The translations under genes were made by a program, and so were the position numbers. The notes beneath the pieces were generated by a model. The model saw nothing but the letters and a program-made list of their open reading frames with translations, had not been told where the DNA came from and did no database searches. Below are positions 20,388 to 23,296 of a stretch of 23,296 bases of DNA, piece by piece. This DNA is from a virus: positions 1-23,296 of IMG/VR virus record IMGVR_UViG_3300025120_000577. One strand, 5' to 3'. Each line of letters opens with the position of its first letter. Position 1 is the stretch's first letter.

Positions 20388-22613
20388 ATGTCACTTAACA
20401 AAATTTTAAACAGACCAATGTTTAGAAAAGAGGCACTTAGAAAAGGTGCTTTAAAAACTGTTAACGCAAACACAGGTGTTATGGTTGGACAACCTTATAC
20501 TGCAGCACCCGTTCCAGCAATAAGAAAACCACCAACCATGTTTGAACGATTACAGGTAAGCTCACCTATAAGAATGGGAAAAAATTTAATTAGAGGAGGA
20601 GTGCAAATACCTGGAGTTCTTGGTTTTGAGGGAGGTATGAAAGTTGCAGAAGGTATGGGTATTAAAGATCCATTAATGCAAACGCCTTTTGGTTTGGCTG
20701 GAGGTTATGCGGCTACAAGAGCATTACCGGCTTTAGCAGGTATAGGTTTTGTTCCAAGTGCGGTTGGGTTAGGTGCAATATACGGTGTAAAAAATAGAGT
20801 TGAGGCAGGAATCAAAGAGAGAGCAAGAATTAATGCAATGTCTCCTAAGGAAAGAGCTGATTTTGAAAGACAAAATAGATTAAAAGCTACTGATTACATG
20901 AGTGAAGGTATAACAGACCAAGAACTATTTGGTAAGTTTGTACCAAAACCACCACAACCAATTGATACAAAAAAATCAGCTGCACCAAAAACAGGACCAG
21001 GTTCTGGAAGACCAAATTTTGGTTATAGTAAATCAAAAGAATTGAAAGCTGAAGGCGACCCACTGCTACAGGACAACGTAGCTGATTCTGAGGACATAGC
21101 AAATTTAGATTTAGTGCAAGAAAATTCATTAGGAATACCTCCTGAAGGTGAGGATGGTATTACTAATTACGAAAGCACCATACAAGAAGATAAGGAAAGA
21201 AGACAAGCTGAAAAATTATTAACTATTAAAGAAAAAGATACTATTAAAAAAAACAACGAAGCTGCAGGAAATAATGAAATAAATTTAGGTGGAGCATCCA
21301 ATGATCCTGATTTTAATAAAACAATTGCACTTGCAAAAAAATATCAAGAAGAAATATTTAAAGATGAAGGATCACAAGCAGGTACAGTATTTTTAGCAAA
21401 CCTTGCATCAGCATTACTAACAGGAACTACTAGAAGATCTGGATTAGCTGGAGCTATGGAAGTATTTGGTCAAGCAATTGGACCTGCTGTAAATAACTAC
21501 GCAACAATAAAATTAAAAGAAGGTGAATTACGACAAAATAGAAGAGCAAAATCTTTAGAAGCAGCCATGGATCATATGAAGTTTTTAAATGAGGCCGCTA
21601 TAGTTGAGAGACCTGACGTAACTGCCGGTGTAGTTCAGATAAGAGGAGCTGGTGGAGACTTACAAAACTATAATGGTTACATAGGCAAAGATGGAACTAC
21701 TTATTTACCAGGTGGCTTAGGCAAAGACGGAAGACAATCTTTATCACCTATAGCACAAGGTGGTATTTTAAAAGACTCTGGTCCTGATGGAGTGCTAGGG
21801 ACTGAGGATGATATATCTCTTGGAAGATTTGAAAAATTCTTAAAACAAGATAAAATTAGTTCTAGATTAAACGATATTGAAGACACTCTTGGAAACAGAT
21901 ACACAGCATACTCAGTTACTTTAGATATTTTAGACACTATTAAACAAACTGATGCAGAAGGTAATTTAGTTAGCCCAGGGGTAGGACTTACTTTAGACAC
22001 TTATTTAAGAAGAATAGGAAACGCTGCTTCAGATTTGATTGGAAGAGATATTGTTGCTGAAAATTTAAAAGTTGCTAAAGCTGATTTACAAACTCTTTTT
22101 GATGATGAAGTTGAAATGATTAATAAAGATCCCGATCTTTCTGAAAAAGAAAAAGAAAACGAAATTGCAATGATAGACAAAGACAAACTTTATGATCAAA
22201 TAGTAAAAGATAAAAAAGATGTAGGTTGGTTCTCTGGTTTGTCAGCAAAAGATCAAGAAAAATTAGCTGTTCAAGAAACTTCATTAGTATACGCACTAGC
22301 AAATACTTTTAAAGATCAAGATAGATTAACCCAAAGGGATATTAACGCTGCTAGAGAAATTGTAAATTTATTTGCTATTGGAAGAGGTGGTCAAGATGTA
22401 AGAGATTCAATTGAAGCTATTGCAGGTCAGTTAAGAGCAGATATTAGAAGACAAGAATTATTATATACTTCAAGTGGAGGTTTATATTCTACAATTCAAG
22501 ATTTAAAAGAATTAGAAGGTTATGATTCTTCTAAAGCGCAAGAAAAAGTTGAAGAAGCATTTGGTTTAACAAAGGAACAAATTAAAAATCAATTAGGTGA
22601 AATGGAATTATAA
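20388..22613 (+). CDS. Large internal virion / ejection protein (third)
   Basis: The 741-aa protein has a basic N-terminus (NKILNRPMFRKEALRKGALK) and a small-residue, possibly membrane-active region (about 65-140; GGVQIPGVLGFEGG; ALPALAGIGFVPSAVGLGAI). A long charged, disordered stretch (about 180-300) leads into a helical part (GTVFLANLASALLTGTTRRS). Residues 463-475 read DSGPDGVLGTEDD, like short Asp-rich calcium-loop motifs. The C-terminal third is helical and charged (QTLFDDEVEMINKDPDLSEK; INAAREIVNLFAIGRGGQDV). No lytic transglycosylase motif was found. Its position among the internal proteins supports a role in DNA ejection. Spacing is 8 nt before and 1 nt after. Confidence 0.73.
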   Translation: MSLNKILNRPMFRKEALRKGALKTVNANTGVMVGQPYTAAPVPAIRKPPTMFERLQVSSPIRMGKNLIRGGVQIPGVLGFEGGMKVAEGMGIKDPLMQTPFGLAGGYAATRALPALAGIGFVPSAVGLGAIYGVKNRVEAGIKERARINAMSPKERADFERQNRLKATDYMSEGITDQELFGKFVPKPPQPIDTKKSAAPKTGPGSGRPNFGYSKSKELKAEGDPLLQDNVADSEDIANLDLVQENSLGIPPEGEDGITNYESTIQEDKERRQAEKLLTIKEKDTIKKNNEAAGNNEINLGGASNDPDFNKTIALAKKYQEEIFKDEGSQAGTVFLANLASALLTGTTRRSGLAGAMEVFGQAIGPAVNNYATIKLKEGELRQNRRAKSLEAAMDHMKFLNEAAIVERPDVTAGVVQIRGAGGDLQNYNGYIGKDGTTYLPGGLGKDGRQSLSPIAQGGILKDSGPDGVLGTEDDISLGRFEKFLKQDKISSRLNDIEDTLGNRYTAYSVTLDILDTIKQTDAEGNLVSPGVGLTLDTYLRRIGNAASDLIGRDIVAENLKVAKADLQTLFDDEVEMINKDPDLSEKEKENEIAMIDKDKLYDQIVKDKKDVGWFSGLSAKDQEKLAVQETSLVYALANTFKDQDRLTQRDINAAREIVNLFAIGRGGQDVRDSIEAIAGQLRADIRRQELLYTSSGGLYSTIQDLKELEGYDSSKAQEKVEEAFGLTKEQIKNQLGEMEL

Positions 22614-22614
22614 A

Positions 22615-23296
22615 ATGGCTACTATATCAGAAATTCAAAAAGCAATTGATACTAATACTTTTGATCCTAGTAAATATACTAGACAACAGAGACAACTTAT
22701 TGATGCAGCAATTGATAAGGGACTTTTAACTGGACCTACAACTTCAGAATTAACAAAAAAAAGATCAGGTGCTGCAAGAGAAGTAGCAACCATGGATGAG
22801 GCTGTAAAAAATCCTATTGGTGTAAGATTACAACAAACAGGAAGCTCTTTAGATGGTAGATCAGAAGCAGTCCTTGCTGGAGATCTTATAGGATCTATTA
22901 CACCTTATGTGATGATGAGAAAGAAAATATTTAGTGCAGCTAAATCAAAAGTACCTGGAGATAAATCAACAGGTTTGTTTGCTAGAACAAAAATGTTTAG
23001 CAACTTTTCAGATAAATTAACTGCAAAACTACCAGGAAGATTTAAATTATTAGGTGGCCTTACAAAATTAATCGCTAAAGTAGCAGACCCAACTATCGGA
23101 AGAGTTTTAGCTAGTCCTCTTGGAAAAGCAGAAATGATGTCTGTGTTAGGTGGTACTGCAGGTGCAGGTGCAGGTTCAGTTACTTATGACATGTTGAATG
23201 AAACTGTTGGAATTGCTGCAATGGATGCAATAGCTTCTGACTTAGAAAACATGAGTCCAAAAGAAGTTAATACAGATATGATGGCTAACGCTGCAG
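22615..23296 (+). CDS. Internal virion protein, 5' part (runs off the window)
   Basis: An ATG one base after the previous stop opens a frame that stays open to the end of the window, giving 227 residues. It begins MATISEIQKAIDTNTFDPSK, has QQRQLIDAAIDKGLLTG and then a basic, small-residue-rich middle (GRFKLLGGLTKLIAKVADPT; GGTAGAGAGSVTYDMLNETV). The composition matches the preceding internal proteins. Podovirus genomes often place their largest ejection protein last in this block, sometimes with a muralytic domain; none is visible in the part present. Confidence 0.75.
   Translation, partial: MATISEIQKAIDTNTFDPSKYTRQQRQLIDAAIDKGLLTGPTTSELTKKRSGAAREVATMDEAVKNPIGVRLQQTGSSLDGRSEAVLAGDLIGSITPYVMMRKKIFSAAKSKVPGDKSTGLFARTKMFSNFSDKLTAKLPGRFKLLGGLTKLIAKVADPTIGRVLASPLGKAEMMSVLGGTAGAGAGSVTYDMLNETVGIAAMDAIASDLENMSPKEVNTDMMANAA

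Noticed and set aside
22615-23296. Muralytic (transglycosylase) domain in the last ejection protein
   Set aside because: No E-S or GLMQ-type motif is present in the visible 227 residues; it may lie beyond the window.

Overview
This 23.3 kb window looks like the virion-morphogenesis part of a low-GC, short-tailed (podovirus-like) marine bacteriophage. All genes are on the + strand and packed with 1-29 nt overlaps or gaps under 50 nt. There is no tail tape-measure, sheath or baseplate gene. Instead I see a gp4/gp11-like adaptor, a gp10/gp12-like nozzle, several fibre proteins and a block of Gly/Ala/Gln-rich internal (ejection) proteins. Several small proteins and the fibre N-terminal and C-terminal domains match, from memory, sequence types common in uncultured Mediterranean marine phages, pelagiphages and cyanophages. 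The host (SAR11-like alphaproteobacterium or cyanobacterium) cannot be decided from the sequence.

Layout. 1-873: tail of an upstream gene, a conserved 70-aa protein, an M15 peptidase endolysin and a 43-aa basic protein. 875-3027: enzyme island 1, with a DUF6445-like/2OG-Fe(II) oxygenase-like protein, a flavin-dependent tryptophan-halogenase-like protein and a second 2OG oxygenase-like protein. 3062-5344: head-tail connector and small structural proteins. 5361-10629: receptor-binding module, with a repeat-built long fibre, a beta-repeat protein, a short fibre, a Gly-rich adhesin and a probable fibre chaperone. 10649-12575: enzyme island 2, with a DUF6065-like protein and two further 2OG-Fe(II) oxygenases, followed by an 81-aa protein. 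12847-16239: nozzle, a probable internal or structural protein and four small conserved proteins. 16239-18057: enzyme island 3, two glycosyltransferases. 18104-23296: internal virion proteins, the last one running off the window.

The most interesting content is the set of small-molecule or polymer-tailoring enzymes placed at the joints of a structural module: one halogenase, four sequence-distinct oxygenase-like proteins, one DUF6065-like protein and two glycosyltransferases. Their placement between virion genes, their shared orientation and their translational coupling suggest late expression. Possible targets are virion proteins or glycans, the cell envelope, or a host metabolite; the sequence does not say which. 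One oxygenase-like protein shows H-T-H where H-x-D is expected, and the halogenase keeps the candidate catalytic Lys and EPLE motif but has Phe for the second Trp of its WxWxIP motif.

No tRNA, CRISPR array, integrase, insertion sequence or replication gene was seen. The longest stretch without a gene is about 46 nt. A few sigma70-like promoter candidates are listed with low confidence.
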